From positions 1,302,001 through 1,366,000 of the forward strand of contig JADJJR010000001.1 in NCBI GenBank assembly GCA_016706425.1: a stretch of 64,000 nucleotides of DNA. The letters run 5' to 3'. Origin of the DNA: Elusimicrobiota bacterium. Its GTDB lineage: Bacteria > Elusimicrobiota > Elusimicrobia > FEN-1173. Positions within the stretch are counted from its first letter, which is position 1. The number at the start of each line of letters is the position of its first letter. A model generated the notes under the pieces. It saw nothing but the letters and a program-made list of their open reading frames with translations. It made no database searches and had not been told where the DNA came from. The position numbers were made by a program, and so were the translations under genes. This document shows, piece by piece, positions 7,621 to 15,049 of this stretch.

Positions 7621-8553
7621 ATGAGCACGGCCCCTCCCTCCGATATCGTCGCTGAAATCAAGCGCCTCGCGCGCGAAAGAAACGCGATCCTGCTCGCCCA
7701 CAATTACCAATTGGGCGATATACAGGACGTCGCGGATTTCGTGGGCGATTCCCTGGCGCTCTCCCAACGGGCGGCCACCACGCCGGCCGATGTGATCGTG
7801 TTTTGCGGGGTGCATTTCATGGCCGAAACGGCGGCCATCCTCGCCCCCGCCAAAACGGTGCTGTTGCCCGATTTAGAGGCCGGGTGCTCCCTGGCCGCTT
7901 CCGCGGACGTGGAGGCCGTGCGCGCCTGGAAGGCCCGCCACCCCGGGGCGGTGGTCGTGGCCTACGTGAACACCTCGGCCGCGGTCAAGGCCGAAGCCGA
8001 CTATTGTTGCACCTCATCGAACGCGGTGCGGGTCGTGCAGGCGGTTCCGGCCGACAAAGAAATTTTGTTTCTGCCCGATATGTACCTGGGCCAGTTCGTC
8101 CGCGAGAAAACAGGCCGGTCGATCCACCTGTGGCCCGGGTCCTGCCACGTGCACTTCAACATTAGCGACGCGGATCTGGAGGCGGAACGGCGGGCGCACC
8201 CCGGCGCGGAACTGTTGGTCCACCCGGAATGCGGTTGCTTAATGGGTGCCCTGAAACACGCGGATTTCGTCGCCTCCACGAGCGGGATGGTTCGGCGCGC
8301 GCGGGAGTCCGCCGCGAAAACGTTCCTCGTCGCCACCGAAACGGGCATCCTGCACACCATGCGCAAGGAAAACCCGGGGAAAACTTTCCTGCCCGTGGCC
8401 CGGGCGGCCCAGTGTGAATTCATGAAGAAAATCACCCTGGAAAAAGTGTTGTGGTCGCTACAGGACATGAAACACCGCATCACGGTGCCGGCCGACGTGG
8501 CCGCGAAAGCCCGCCGCGCCATCGAGCGCATGGTGGCGATTCCGGCGTCGTGA
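7621..8553 (+). CDS. nadA: Quinolinate synthase NadA
   Basis: NadA condenses iminoaspartate with dihydroxyacetone phosphate to give quinolinate for NAD synthesis, using a [4Fe-4S] cluster. The 310-residue protein matches the family along its length: LAHNYQLGDIQDVADFVGDS near the start, FCGVHFMAE (about 61-69), YVNTSAAVKA, LFLPDMYLG, HPECGC and QCEFMKK, which include the cluster cysteines. No nadB or nadC is in the window. TAAAAT at 7609-7614 lies only six bases before the ATG with no clear ribosome site, so the message may be leaderless. It overlaps moaD by four bases. Confidence 0.97.
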   Translation: MSTAPPSDIVAEIKRLARERNAILLAHNYQLGDIQDVADFVGDSLALSQRAATTPADVIVFCGVHFMAETAAILAPAKTVLLPDLEAGCSLAASADVEAVRAWKARHPGAVVVAYVNTSAAVKAEADYCCTSSNAVRVVQAVPADKEILFLPDMYLGQFVREKTGRSIHLWPGSCHVHFNISDADLEAERRAHPGAELLVHPECGCLMGALKHADFVASTSGMVRRARESAAKTFLVATETGILHTMRKENPGKTFLPVARAAQCEFMKKITLEKVLWSLQDMKHRITVPADVAAKARRAIERMVAIPAS

Positions 8554-8777
8554 TACGCCTCCTGTTTTTTGCGCAATTGGCGGAGCGCGCCGGCGCGGAC
8601 GAGATGTCCGTGCCCCACCGGCCGACCCCGGGCGCCCTCGTCGCGTCGCGCGTGGATCTGTCGTTTGTCAAACCCGCGGGGGCGCGGGTGGCGGTCAATC
8701 GCGCCTGGTCCCATTGGGACGCGCCCCTTGCGGACGGCGATGAAGTCGCGTTCCTGCCGCCGAACACGGCCCTTTGA
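8550..8777 (+). CDS. moaD: MoaD-like molybdopterin synthase small subunit lacking the C-terminal Gly-Gly
   Basis: The 75-residue protein has the MoaD/ThiS beta-grasp pattern: VIRLLFFAQLAERAG at the start, AVNRAWSHWDAPLADGDEVAFLPP at the end. It starts at GTG 8550 inside the nadA stop and its stop overlaps the moaE start, which supports a MoaD/MoaE pair. The oddity is the C-terminus: MoaD normally ends PP-x-x-GG, and the terminal glycine carries the thiocarboxylate sulfur. Here the end is LPPNTAL. A simple one-base shift does not restore a terminal GG. It may be degenerate, need another step, or not act as a sulfur donor. Confidence 0.75.
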   Translation: MIRLLFFAQLAERAGADEMSVPHRPTPGALVASRVDLSFVKPAGARVAVNRAWSHWDAPLADGDEVAFLPPNTAL

Positions 8778-9238
8778 TGGGATTCCTGGTCGCGGGGCCC
8801 ATCGATGTGGAGGCCCTGGAGGAGAGCGCCCGCCGGACGGAACCCGGCGCGGTGATTTCGTTTCAGGGCGTGGTTCGCCCCGACCGCACGCCCCGGGGGG
8901 ACGTGGCCGCTCTGGAATTTTCAGCCTACGCGGCCATGGCCGAAGAGGAAATGGAGCGCGTGCTGGCCGAAGTCCGGACGCGTTGGCCCGAAGCCCACGC
9001 CCTGTGCCATCACCGGCTGGGGCGGGTGCCCGTGGGGGAAACAAGCCTCTTTTTGGTTTTGAGCGCCCCCGAGACGCCCCAGGCGTTCCAGGCCTGCCAT
9101 TTCACCTTGGAGCAAATGCGCGCCCGGGTGCCGATTTGGAAAAAGGACGTGTTCACGGACGGTTCCGCCTGTTGGTCCGCTTCGCACCGCGAAACACTCT
9201 TAATCTCGGACAGCGTGTTGTCCTACCCGCCCTCGTGA
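8777..9238 (+). CDS. moaE: Molybdopterin synthase catalytic subunit MoaE
   Basis: The 153-residue protein has the MoaE landmarks: PGAVISFQGVVRPD near residue 26, HHRLGRVPVGE near 80, and the catalytic-lysine motif RARVPIWKKDVF followed by GSACW near 125. MoaE inserts two sulfurs, delivered by MoaD, into precursor Z. The ATG at 8777 overlaps the moaD stop (TGATG); a TTG one codon upstream is less likely. No other molybdenum-cofactor gene (moaA, moaC, mogA, moeA) is in the window, although two MoeB-like genes lie further downstream. Confidence 0.93.
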   Translation: MGFLVAGPIDVEALEESARRTEPGAVISFQGVVRPDRTPRGDVAALEFSAYAAMAEEEMERVLAEVRTRWPEAHALCHHRLGRVPVGETSLFLVLSAPETPQAFQACHFTLEQMRARVPIWKKDVFTDGSACWSASHRETLLISDSVLSYPPS

Positions 9239-9699
9239 CCGCCTGGATTTTTTCTTCTGAACCCGATGTTTTTCCCTGGTCCCGGGTGGAGAAAGAGAAG
9301 GCCGTGCGTTGGGACGGCATCCGGGGGCCGCTGGCACGAAAAAATTTAAAAACCGTCGCGGTTGGCGAAAGAATATACGGGTACCATTCCACGCCGGAGA
9401 AGGCCTTGGTGTGCGAAGCCCGAGTGGCCCGCGCGGCGTACCCCGACCCCGCGGACGCGGATTGGCTCGCTCTGGACGTGTCCTTCGCCCGGTGGTTGCC
9501 TCGGCCGGTGCCCCTGGCGGTGTTGCGGTCGGCACCCGTTTTGAAGTTCATGGATTTTTTACGGATCCCCCGGTTGTCGGTGGCGCCTGTCTCCGCAGCC
9601 CAGGAGCGGGTCCTGCGTGCGCTCATTCAAAAGGAGATGCCCCGTGTTAAACATTGGCGACAAAGCCCCGGCCTTCGCGGCCGAGGACCAATACGGTAA
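9235..9699 (+). CDS. EVE-domain protein
   Basis: The 154-residue protein carries an EVE domain (PUA-like fold): AWIFSSEPDVFPW, then VRWDGIRGPLARKNLK, VGERIYGYHSTPEKALV, and PRLSVAPVSAAQ near the end. EVE domains in other proteins bind modified nucleotides in DNA or RNA. It starts at GTG 9235 within the moaE stop. Its last 18 codons overlap the peroxiredoxin gene by 56 bases, far more than other junctions here. The natural EVE end is near the overlap start, so the tail may be a read-on after loss of a stop. Confidence 0.85.
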   Translation: MTAWIFSSEPDVFPWSRVEKEKAVRWDGIRGPLARKNLKTVAVGERIYGYHSTPEKALVCEARVARAAYPDPADADWLALDVSFARWLPRPVPLAVLRSAPVLKFMDFLRIPRLSVAPVSAAQERVLRALIQKEMPRVKHWRQSPGLRGRGPIR

Positions 9700-10096
9700 G
9701 ACCATCCGTTTGGCGGACTTGAAGGGAAAAACGGTGGTCTTGTATTTTTACCCCAAGGATCTGACCCCCGGTTGCACCATCGAGGCCCGCGCTTTCGAAA
9801 AAGGCCTCGCCGCGATCAAAAAGAAGGGGGCCGTGGTGCTGGGAGTGAGCAAGGACGGTGTCGCCTCCCACAAAAAATTCGCCGATAAGCACGGGCTGTC
9901 GTTTTCGCTTCTGGCGGACGAAGACCTCGGCCTCATCAAGGCCTACGGCGCCTGGGGCGAGCGGTCCCTTTACGGCCGAAAATTCATGGGCACGTTGCGC
10001 ATCACCTACGTGATCGGGCCGAAGGGGACGGTTCGAGCGGCTTTCCCCAAGGTCAAACCGGCCGAGCACGCGGCGGAAGTTTTGGCCGCAATATAG
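9644..10096 (+). CDS. bcp: Peroxiredoxin, Bcp/PrxQ type
   Basis: This thiol peroxidase reduces hydroperoxides. The 150-residue protein starts at GTG 9644, eight bases after AAGGAG, which decides against the longer frame from 9617. The fold motifs are NIGDKAPAFAAEDQYGK, VVLYFYPKD and the active site TPGCT with peroxidatic Cys44. PrxQ proteins often have a resolving cysteine five residues later; here that position is Arg (CTIEAR), so it probably works as a 1-Cys enzyme or with another thiol. RKFMGTLRITYVIGP and the end are typical. Confidence 0.94.
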   Translation: MLNIGDKAPAFAAEDQYGKTIRLADLKGKTVVLYFYPKDLTPGCTIEARAFEKGLAAIKKKGAVVLGVSKDGVASHKKFADKHGLSFSLLADEDLGLIKAYGAWGERSLYGRKFMGTLRITYVIGPKGTVRAAFPKVKPAEHAAEVLAAI

Positions 10097-10168
10097 GGGT
10101 TTAGGTATATTGCCCCCGTGGGTCGATGCCTCGACAATACCCTTCGAAAATAGTAAGGTATCATCACA

Positions 10169-10765
10169 ATGATGCCAATGGCTCCGATCATCGATCCCAA
10201 TCTGCGCGAAAAAAACATTTCCGGTTTGACCGAAGAACTTTTGGTCCAAATCGGCGAGGACCCTCAACGTCCCGGGCTGTTGCGCACCCCCGAAAGGGTG
10301 GCCAAGGCCTGGCAGGAACTCACCGCGGGTTACAGGGTGGATGTCGATAAATTGATCAACGGCGCGCTCTTCGACGAGGCCTGCAGCGAGATGGTCGTGG
10401 TCCGGGACATCCAATTTTTCTCCCTTTGCGAACATCATCTTTTGCCGTTCTTCGGCGTTTGCCACGTGGCCTATTTGCCCCAGGGGAAAATCCTGGGTTT
10501 GTCCAAAATCCCAAAATTGGTGAAGGCGTTCGCGCGGCGTCTCCAAGTACAGGAGCGGCTGACGAACGAAATCGCCGAAACGCTGATGGCGAAGGTCAAT
10601 CCCCTCGGGGTGGGTGTGGTGATGGAAGCCCGGCACATGTGTATGGAGATGCGCGGGGCGGAGAGTCTCAGCAGCCCGACCGCGACCAGCGCCATGGTGG
10701 GCGCGTTCCGGTCCGACGCGCGCACGCGCGACGAATTTCTCTCCCTCATATTTCGACGACGATGA
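10169..10765 (+). CDS. folE: GTP cyclohydrolase I
   Basis: FolE converts GTP to dihydroneopterin triphosphate, the first step of folate and related pterin synthesis. The 198-residue protein shows [17 protein letters not shown], the zinc-binding [37 protein letters not shown] and a late cysteine in [11 protein letters not shown] 10169 is used; ATGs at 10172 and 10178 are alternatives. TATCAT at 10159-10164 is a -10-like box very close to these starts. The stop overlaps the gph-like gene (ATGA). Confidence 0.96.
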   Translation: MMPMAPIIDPNLREKNISGLTEELLVQIGEDPQRPGLLRTPERVAKAWQELTAGYRVDVDKLINGALFDEACSEMVVVRDIQFFSLCEHHLLPFFGVCHVAYLPQGKILGLSKIPKLVKAFARRLQVQERLTNEIAETLMAKVNPLGVGVVMEARHMCMEMRGAESLSSPTATSAMVGAFRSDARTRDEFLSLIFRRR

Positions 10766-11424
10766 CCGCCGTCCGGCCGGAGCGCCCGGTGCGGGCGGTC
10801 CTGTTTGATTTGGACGGGACTCTCGTGGACAGCCGGGCGGACATCGCTCTGTCGGTGAACCACACGTTGACGGCGCTGGGGTTCGCGTCCTTGCCCGTGG
10901 AGACCGTCCAGCGTTACGTGGGCGACGGTGTGCGGCAACTTTTGACGCGATCGGCGGGGGCCCTGGACGCGGCCACGATGGAGCGGGCGCTGGGGCTTTT
11001 CCTGCCGCACTATTTGGCTCATTGCGTCGACACGACGCGGCTTTACCCCGGTGTGCGCGAAACCCTTGACGGGTTGGCGGACCGGAAGTTGGCGGTGATC
11101 ACCAACAAGCCCGCCGCCCACACCGAAAAGACACTTGCGGCCGTGGGTTTGACGGCGCGGTTTCCGGTGGTGTTTGCGGGCGACAGTTTGCCCCACAAAA
11201 AGCCCCGCCCGGAACCCCTGTGGGAGGCCCTGCGAAGAATGGAGACGTCTCCCGCGGAGGCCCTGATGGTGGGGGACAGCCGCATCGACATCGACGCGGC
11301 GCGCGCCGCGGGCGTGCGGGTGGCGGCCGTGACCTACGGGTTCCGCCCCAAGGACGAACTGGCCGCCGCGTTCCCGGATTTTTTGCTGGACCGTTTTGAT
11401 CAATTGATGGAGGTCGTTCGGTGA
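10762..11424 (+). CDS. gph: HAD-family phosphatase, phosphoglycolate phosphatase-like
   Basis: The 220-residue HAD hydrolase has motif [13 protein letters not shown] (nucleophile Asp and general acid Asp), a helical cap, motif II VITNKP, motif III lysine in HKKPRPEPL and motif [18 protein letters not shown]. This pattern fits Gph, which removes 2-phosphoglycolate, though pyrophosphatase-like substrates cannot be excluded. It starts at ATG 10762 within the folE stop and its own stop overlaps the MoeB-rhodanese GTG. Confidence 0.88.
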   Translation: MTAVRPERPVRAVLFDLDGTLVDSRADIALSVNHTLTALGFASLPVETVQRYVGDGVRQLLTRSAGALDAATMERALGLFLPHYLAHCVDTTRLYPGVRETLDGLADRKLAVITNKPAAHTEKTLAAVGLTARFPVVFAGDSLPHKKPRPEPLWEALRRMETSPAEALMVGDSRIDIDAARAAGVRVAAVTYGFRPKDELAAAFPDFLLDRFDQLMEVVR

Positions 11425-12572
11425 AATTGAACCAAGAGCAGGTTTTGCGGTATTCGCGCCACCTCATCATGCCGGAAGTGGGCGTGGAAGGGCAGGAAAA
11501 ACTTGTGGCGGCGAAGGTGCTGTTGATCGGGGCGGGGGGGTTGGGGAGTCCCAACGCTTTGTATCTGGCCGCGGCGGGCGTGGGCACCTTGGGGATCGTG
11601 GATTTCGACACCGTCGACCACACCAACCTCCACCGCCAGGTCATTCACGGCACGGGCGACGTGGGGAAATTGAAGGTCGAAAGCGCGCGGGAAACGATCC
11701 ACGACCTCAACCCCAACGTCGTGGTGAAGCCTTACACCGTGCCCCTCACCCGCGAGACCGCCCTCGATATCATGAAAAACTACGATGTGATCATCGACGG
11801 CACGGACAATTTTCAAACCCGTTACCTCACGAACGACGCCTGCGTGTTCCTGAAAAAACCCAACGTCTACGCGTCGATTTTTCGCTTCGACGGCCAGGCG
11901 ACGGTGTTCCAGCCGGGCAATCCCGAGAGCCCCTGCTACCGCTGCCTCTACCCCGAACCGCCGCCTCCGGGAGAGGTGCCGTCCTGCGCCGAAGGCGGGG
12001 TGTTGGGCATTCTTCCCGGGTTGGTGGGGCTTATCCAGGCCACCGAGGCCATCAAGTTGATCCTCGGCCGCGGCCGGTCCCTTGTCGGGCGCTTGCTGTT
12101 GTTTAATGCGCTGGAGATGACTTTTGACGAATTGAAAATACGGCGTAACCCCCGCTGCCCCGTCTGCGGGGACGCCCCGACGATCAAGGAATTGATCGAT
12201 TACGATCAGTTCTGTGGGGTGGGCCGGGCAAACGAAAAATCGCCGGAGGCGACCATGTCGGACATCACCGTCAAGGAACTGAAAGCCCGCTTGGACCGGA
12301 AGGACAAATTCACGCTGGTGGATGTGCGCGAGCCGAACGAATTTGAAATCGCGCGCATTCCGGGCGCGCGCCTTTTGCCGCTCAGCGAACTGCAAAACCG
12401 CGCGCACGAGTTGGACACGGCCGACGACATCGTCGTCCATTGCAAGTCCGGCGTGCGCAGCCTCAAAGCCATCGCCGCCTTGAAACAAATGGGCTTCAAA
12501 AAGCTGACCAACGTCAAGGGCGGCATCCTCGCCTGGTCCGACGAGATCGATTCCGCGGTGCCAAAGTACTGA
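11421..12572 (+). CDS. moeB: MoeB/ThiF-type adenylyltransferase fused to a rhodanese domain
   Basis: This 383-residue E1-like protein resembles MoeZ/MOCS3: an adenylating domain (GAGGLGSPNALYLAAAGVG, DFDTVDHTNLHRQ, DGTDNFQTRYLTND) with zinc CxxC pairs (CYRC and CPVC), then a rhodanese domain from about residue 285 with the active-site loop HCKSGVRS. Such proteins adenylate the C-terminal glycine of a ubiquitin-like carrier and transfer sulfur to it. It lies in a block with a CysM-like synthase, a JAMM hydrolase and a sulfite reductase, which points to carrier-bound cysteine synthesis as well as, or instead of, MoaD activation. GTG start. Confidence 0.93.
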   Translation: MKLNQEQVLRYSRHLIMPEVGVEGQEKLVAAKVLLIGAGGLGSPNALYLAAAGVGTLGIVDFDTVDHTNLHRQVIHGTGDVGKLKVESARETIHDLNPNVVVKPYTVPLTRETALDIMKNYDVIIDGTDNFQTRYLTNDACVFLKKPNVYASIFRFDGQATVFQPGNPESPCYRCLYPEPPPPGEVPSCAEGGVLGILPGLVGLIQATEAIKLILGRGRSLVGRLLLFNALEMTFDELKIRRNPRCPVCGDAPTIKELIDYDQFCGVGRANEKSPEATMSDITVKELKARLDRKDKFTLVDVREPNEFEIARIPGARLLPLSELQNRAHELDTADDIVVHCKSGVRSLKAIAALKQMGFKKLTNVKGGILAWSDEIDSAVPKY

Positions 12573-12578
12573 GCGAAC

Positions 12579-13592
12579 GTGTCGCCCAAAAACCTTGAAG
12601 AACTCGCCCGCGCGCTGCGGGTGTCGCGGCGAACGGTGTCTCGCGTGCTGGCCCAGTCGCCGAACGTCGCGGCCAAGGAGCGCGCGCGCATCGAGAAGTA
12701 TTTGGCCCGGGTTAAATACGTGCCGAACATGGCGGCCGCCCACCTCGCGGCCGGGCGCACCAACGTCTTGGGGCTGGTCCTGCCCACGTCCATTTCCCAG
12801 TCGATCGACGATTACGTGCTGCGCCTCATCAAGGGCGTGTTCCTCACGGCGGAAGCGCGCCGCCACCGACTCATGTTTTTTTCCTTCACCCCGTTGGTCG
12901 AGGACGACCTGCGCGCCCTGTTCCGGAGCCGCACGGTGGGGGGGCTTCTGTTTGCTTTCGTGGGGGAACCGGAATTTCAAATTCTCCGCGCGCTGCGGCG
13001 CGAAGGCTGCCCGGTCGCTCTCTTGAACACGGTGGCCGACGATTTGGATTCCTTTGATTGCGACAACGAAACGGGGGGGCATATGGCCACCCGGCACTTG
13101 ATCGAAACGGGACGGCGGCGCATCGCTTTCGTGCACGGAGACCCCGGTTGGTTCAGTTCCAGCGAGCGGTTTCGGGGTTACCGACGCGCGCTCCAATCGG
13201 CTCGCATTCCTTTCGACCCGTCGCTGGTGTTTCGCGGCTTGTTTGACATGAACAAGGCGGAGACGTTGACGCCGACGCTTTTAAAGGCGCGGCCCGATGC
13301 GGTCTTTGCCGCCAACGATTTGATGGCCCTGGGTTTGGCGACCGGGTTCCGGCGGGCCGGGGTGCGGATTCCGAAAGATATCGCTTTGATCGGGTTCGAC
13401 GACATCCCCACGGTCGGTCTGCCTGTTTTGGAAACGCCCATTTCCTCCGTCCATCAGCCCGTTCAGGCGATCGCGGCGGCGGCCGCGAACCGATTGATGG
13501 ACTTGATGGCCGTGAAGAGCCTTCCCAAGCCGGTCCATAAACTGTTCGCGCCGGAACTGCGCGTGCGCGCCAGCTCGGTCCGAAACCCGTGA
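12579..13592 (+). CDS. LacI-family transcriptional regulator
   Basis: The 337-residue protein has an N-terminal LacI helix-turn-helix (LEELARALRVSRRTVSRVL) and hinge (YVPNMAAAHLAAGRTNVLGLVLP), followed by a periplasmic-binding-protein-like effector domain (VNETGGHMATRHLIETGRRRIAF-like region, then FAANDLMALGLATGFRRAGVRIPKDIALIGFDD). LacI regulators usually sense sugars or nucleosides. Here the gene is inside a sulfur/cysteine block, six bases after the MoeB gene and overlapping the cysteine synthase gene by four. It may regulate the block in response to an unknown small molecule. Confidence 0.93.
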   Translation: MSPKNLEELARALRVSRRTVSRVLAQSPNVAAKERARIEKYLARVKYVPNMAAAHLAAGRTNVLGLVLPTSISQSIDDYVLRLIKGVFLTAEARRHRLMFFSFTPLVEDDLRALFRSRTVGGLLFAFVGEPEFQILRALRREGCPVALLNTVADDLDSFDCDNETGGHMATRHLIETGRRRIAFVHGDPGWFSSSERFRGYRRALQSARIPFDPSLVFRGLFDMNKAETLTPTLLKARPDAVFAANDLMALGLATGFRRAGVRIPKDIALIGFDDIPTVGLPVLETPISSVHQPVQAIAAAAANRLMDLMAVKSLPKPVHKLFAPELRVRASSVRNP

Positions 13593-14548
13593 CCACGACG
13601 GCGCCCTTGGGCGTGGGGCTTCTGGACCGGATCGGGAACACCCCGCTCCTCCGGTTGGAGCGGTTGTCCCGGTGGGTGCCAGCGGGCGTGCGGATTTACG
13701 CCAAGGCGGAATTCACGAACCCCGGCGGGTCCGTCAAGGATCGCGCCGCCAGAAACATGGTGCTGGAGGCTTTGAAATCGGGGGAACTCACGAAGGACAA
13801 AGTCCTTTTGGACGCCACCTCGGGCAACACCGGCATCGCCTACGCGATGATCGGCGCGGCTTTGGGCATTCGCGTGGAGCTCGTCATGCCGCAAAACGCC
13901 TCCGAGAAAAGCCGCATCGCCGAAGCCTTCGGGGCCAAGGTGATCTACACCGACCCGTTGGAAGGCACGGACGGGGCCCAAACCGAAGCCAAACGCCTCT
14001 ACGACGCCGACCCAGGGCGATTCTACCTGCCCGACCAATACAACAACCCCAACAATTGGAAGGCCCATTACAAAACGACCGCCGAGGAAATCTGGAGGCA
14101 AACCGAAGGGAGCATCACCCACTTCGTGGCGGGAATCGGGACCAGCGGCACTTTGATGGGCACCGGCCGCCGGCTGAAGGAATTGAACCCCCGGATTCAA
14201 ATTGTCGCGGTGGAGCCCGCCACTCCCCTTCACGGTTTGGAGGGGCTGAAACACATGGAAACCTCGATCGTGCCGGGCATCTACGACCCGGCGGCCCACG
14301 ACCGGAAGGTCTCGGTGTTCACCGAGGACGCCTACGAAATGTGCTGCCGCATGGCCCGCGAAGAGGGAATTCTCGTCGGCTATTCTTGCGGCGCGGCCAT
14401 GCAAGGGGCCTTTGAGGTGGCTTCGGGCCTTCAAGAGGGCGTGGTGGTCACCGTCCTGGCGGATTCGGGCGAACGCTACATGAAGACACGCTATTGGGAC
14501 GAATTGCTGGACAACTTCGAGGATTTCATGAAGGACCGCGAACTGTGA
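13589..14548 (+). CDS. cysM: PLP-dependent cysteine synthase (CysM/CysK family)
   Basis: The enzyme joins an activated serine to sulfide or to a sulfur carrier to make cysteine. The 319-residue protein has RIGNTPLLRL at the start, the PLP lysine Lys50 in NPGGSVKDRAA, the substrate loop ATSGNTGIAYA, the phosphate-binding GIGTSGTLMGTGRRLKE and SCGAAMQGA near the end. Immediate overlap with a JAMM hydrolase gene recalls the actinobacterial CysM-Mec pair, so the CysM reading is favoured, but substrate preference cannot be read from sequence. GTG start in the lacI stop. Confidence 0.92.
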   Translation: MTTTAPLGVGLLDRIGNTPLLRLERLSRWVPAGVRIYAKAEFTNPGGSVKDRAARNMVLEALKSGELTKDKVLLDATSGNTGIAYAMIGAALGIRVELVMPQNASEKSRIAEAFGAKVIYTDPLEGTDGAQTEAKRLYDADPGRFYLPDQYNNPNNWKAHYKTTAEEIWRQTEGSITHFVAGIGTSGTLMGTGRRLKELNPRIQIVAVEPATPLHGLEGLKHMETSIVPGIYDPAAHDRKVSVFTEDAYEMCCRMAREEGILVGYSCGAAMQGAFEVASGLQEGVVVTVLADSGERYMKTRYWDELLDNFEDFMKDREL

Positions 14549-15039
14549 GCTTGTCCTGGACACCCGCCGTGGCGGCCGCCCTCCGCCCCTGGGCCGAAGG
14601 TTGTTATCCTTTTGAGGGGTGCGGCGTGCTCGTGGGAACCGACGACGGGCGCGGCGGTCGTCGGGCCGTCCGGTTCGTGCCGTTGGGCAACGTGCTGCGT
14701 TCCAGAGAAAGGGCCGCGGCGGGCGTTTTGGAAACCGCCGCCCAAACGCTGGGCGCACGCGCGGAATCCCAGGGCCAATTCGAATTCGTGATGGACCCCG
14801 CCGAGTTCAACCGCGCCGCGCTCGACGCGGCGCGCGACGGTTTGGACGTGGTCGGCGTCTTGCACACCCACCCGGACCACCCGGCCCGTCCGAGTGCCAC
14901 CGACGCCGCGCAACCCTTTTTGGCCGGCTGGTCGAACGTGATCGTCAAGGTGGACCAGGGCCGTTTTGTGGAGGCGCGGTCGTGGTTCCGCGCCGAGGAG
15001 TCGGCGCCTTTCGCGGAAGAGCCGATCGAGGAAAAATAA
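14545..15039 (+). CDS. JAMM/MPN+ metallohydrolase (M67, Mec-like)
   Basis: The 164-residue protein has the complete JAMM zinc site: Glu24 in YPFEGCG, then His107 and His109 in LHTHPDHPARPSATD with Ser117 and Asp120. In the CysO-CysM-Mec pathway this hydrolase releases cysteine from the C-terminal glycine of the carrier; related bacterial JAMMs trim carrier precursors. GTG at 14545 overlaps the cysteine synthase stop, indicating tight coupling. No carrier gene follows. A role in trimming another ubiquitin-like protein is possible. Confidence 0.9.
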   Translation: MSLSWTPAVAAALRPWAEGCYPFEGCGVLVGTDDGRGGRRAVRFVPLGNVLRSRERAAAGVLETAAQTLGARAESQGQFEFVMDPAEFNRAALDAARDGLDVVGVLHTHPDHPARPSATDAAQPFLAGWSNVIVKVDQGRFVEARSWFRAEESAPFAEEPIEEK

Positions 15040-15049
15040 GGAGAACCCG

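Noticed and set aside
11400..13196. 598-codon minus-strand frame opposite the MoeB-rhodanese and LacI genes
   Set aside because: Both plus-strand genes are clear; the antisense frame has no domain and arises from third-position G+C bias.
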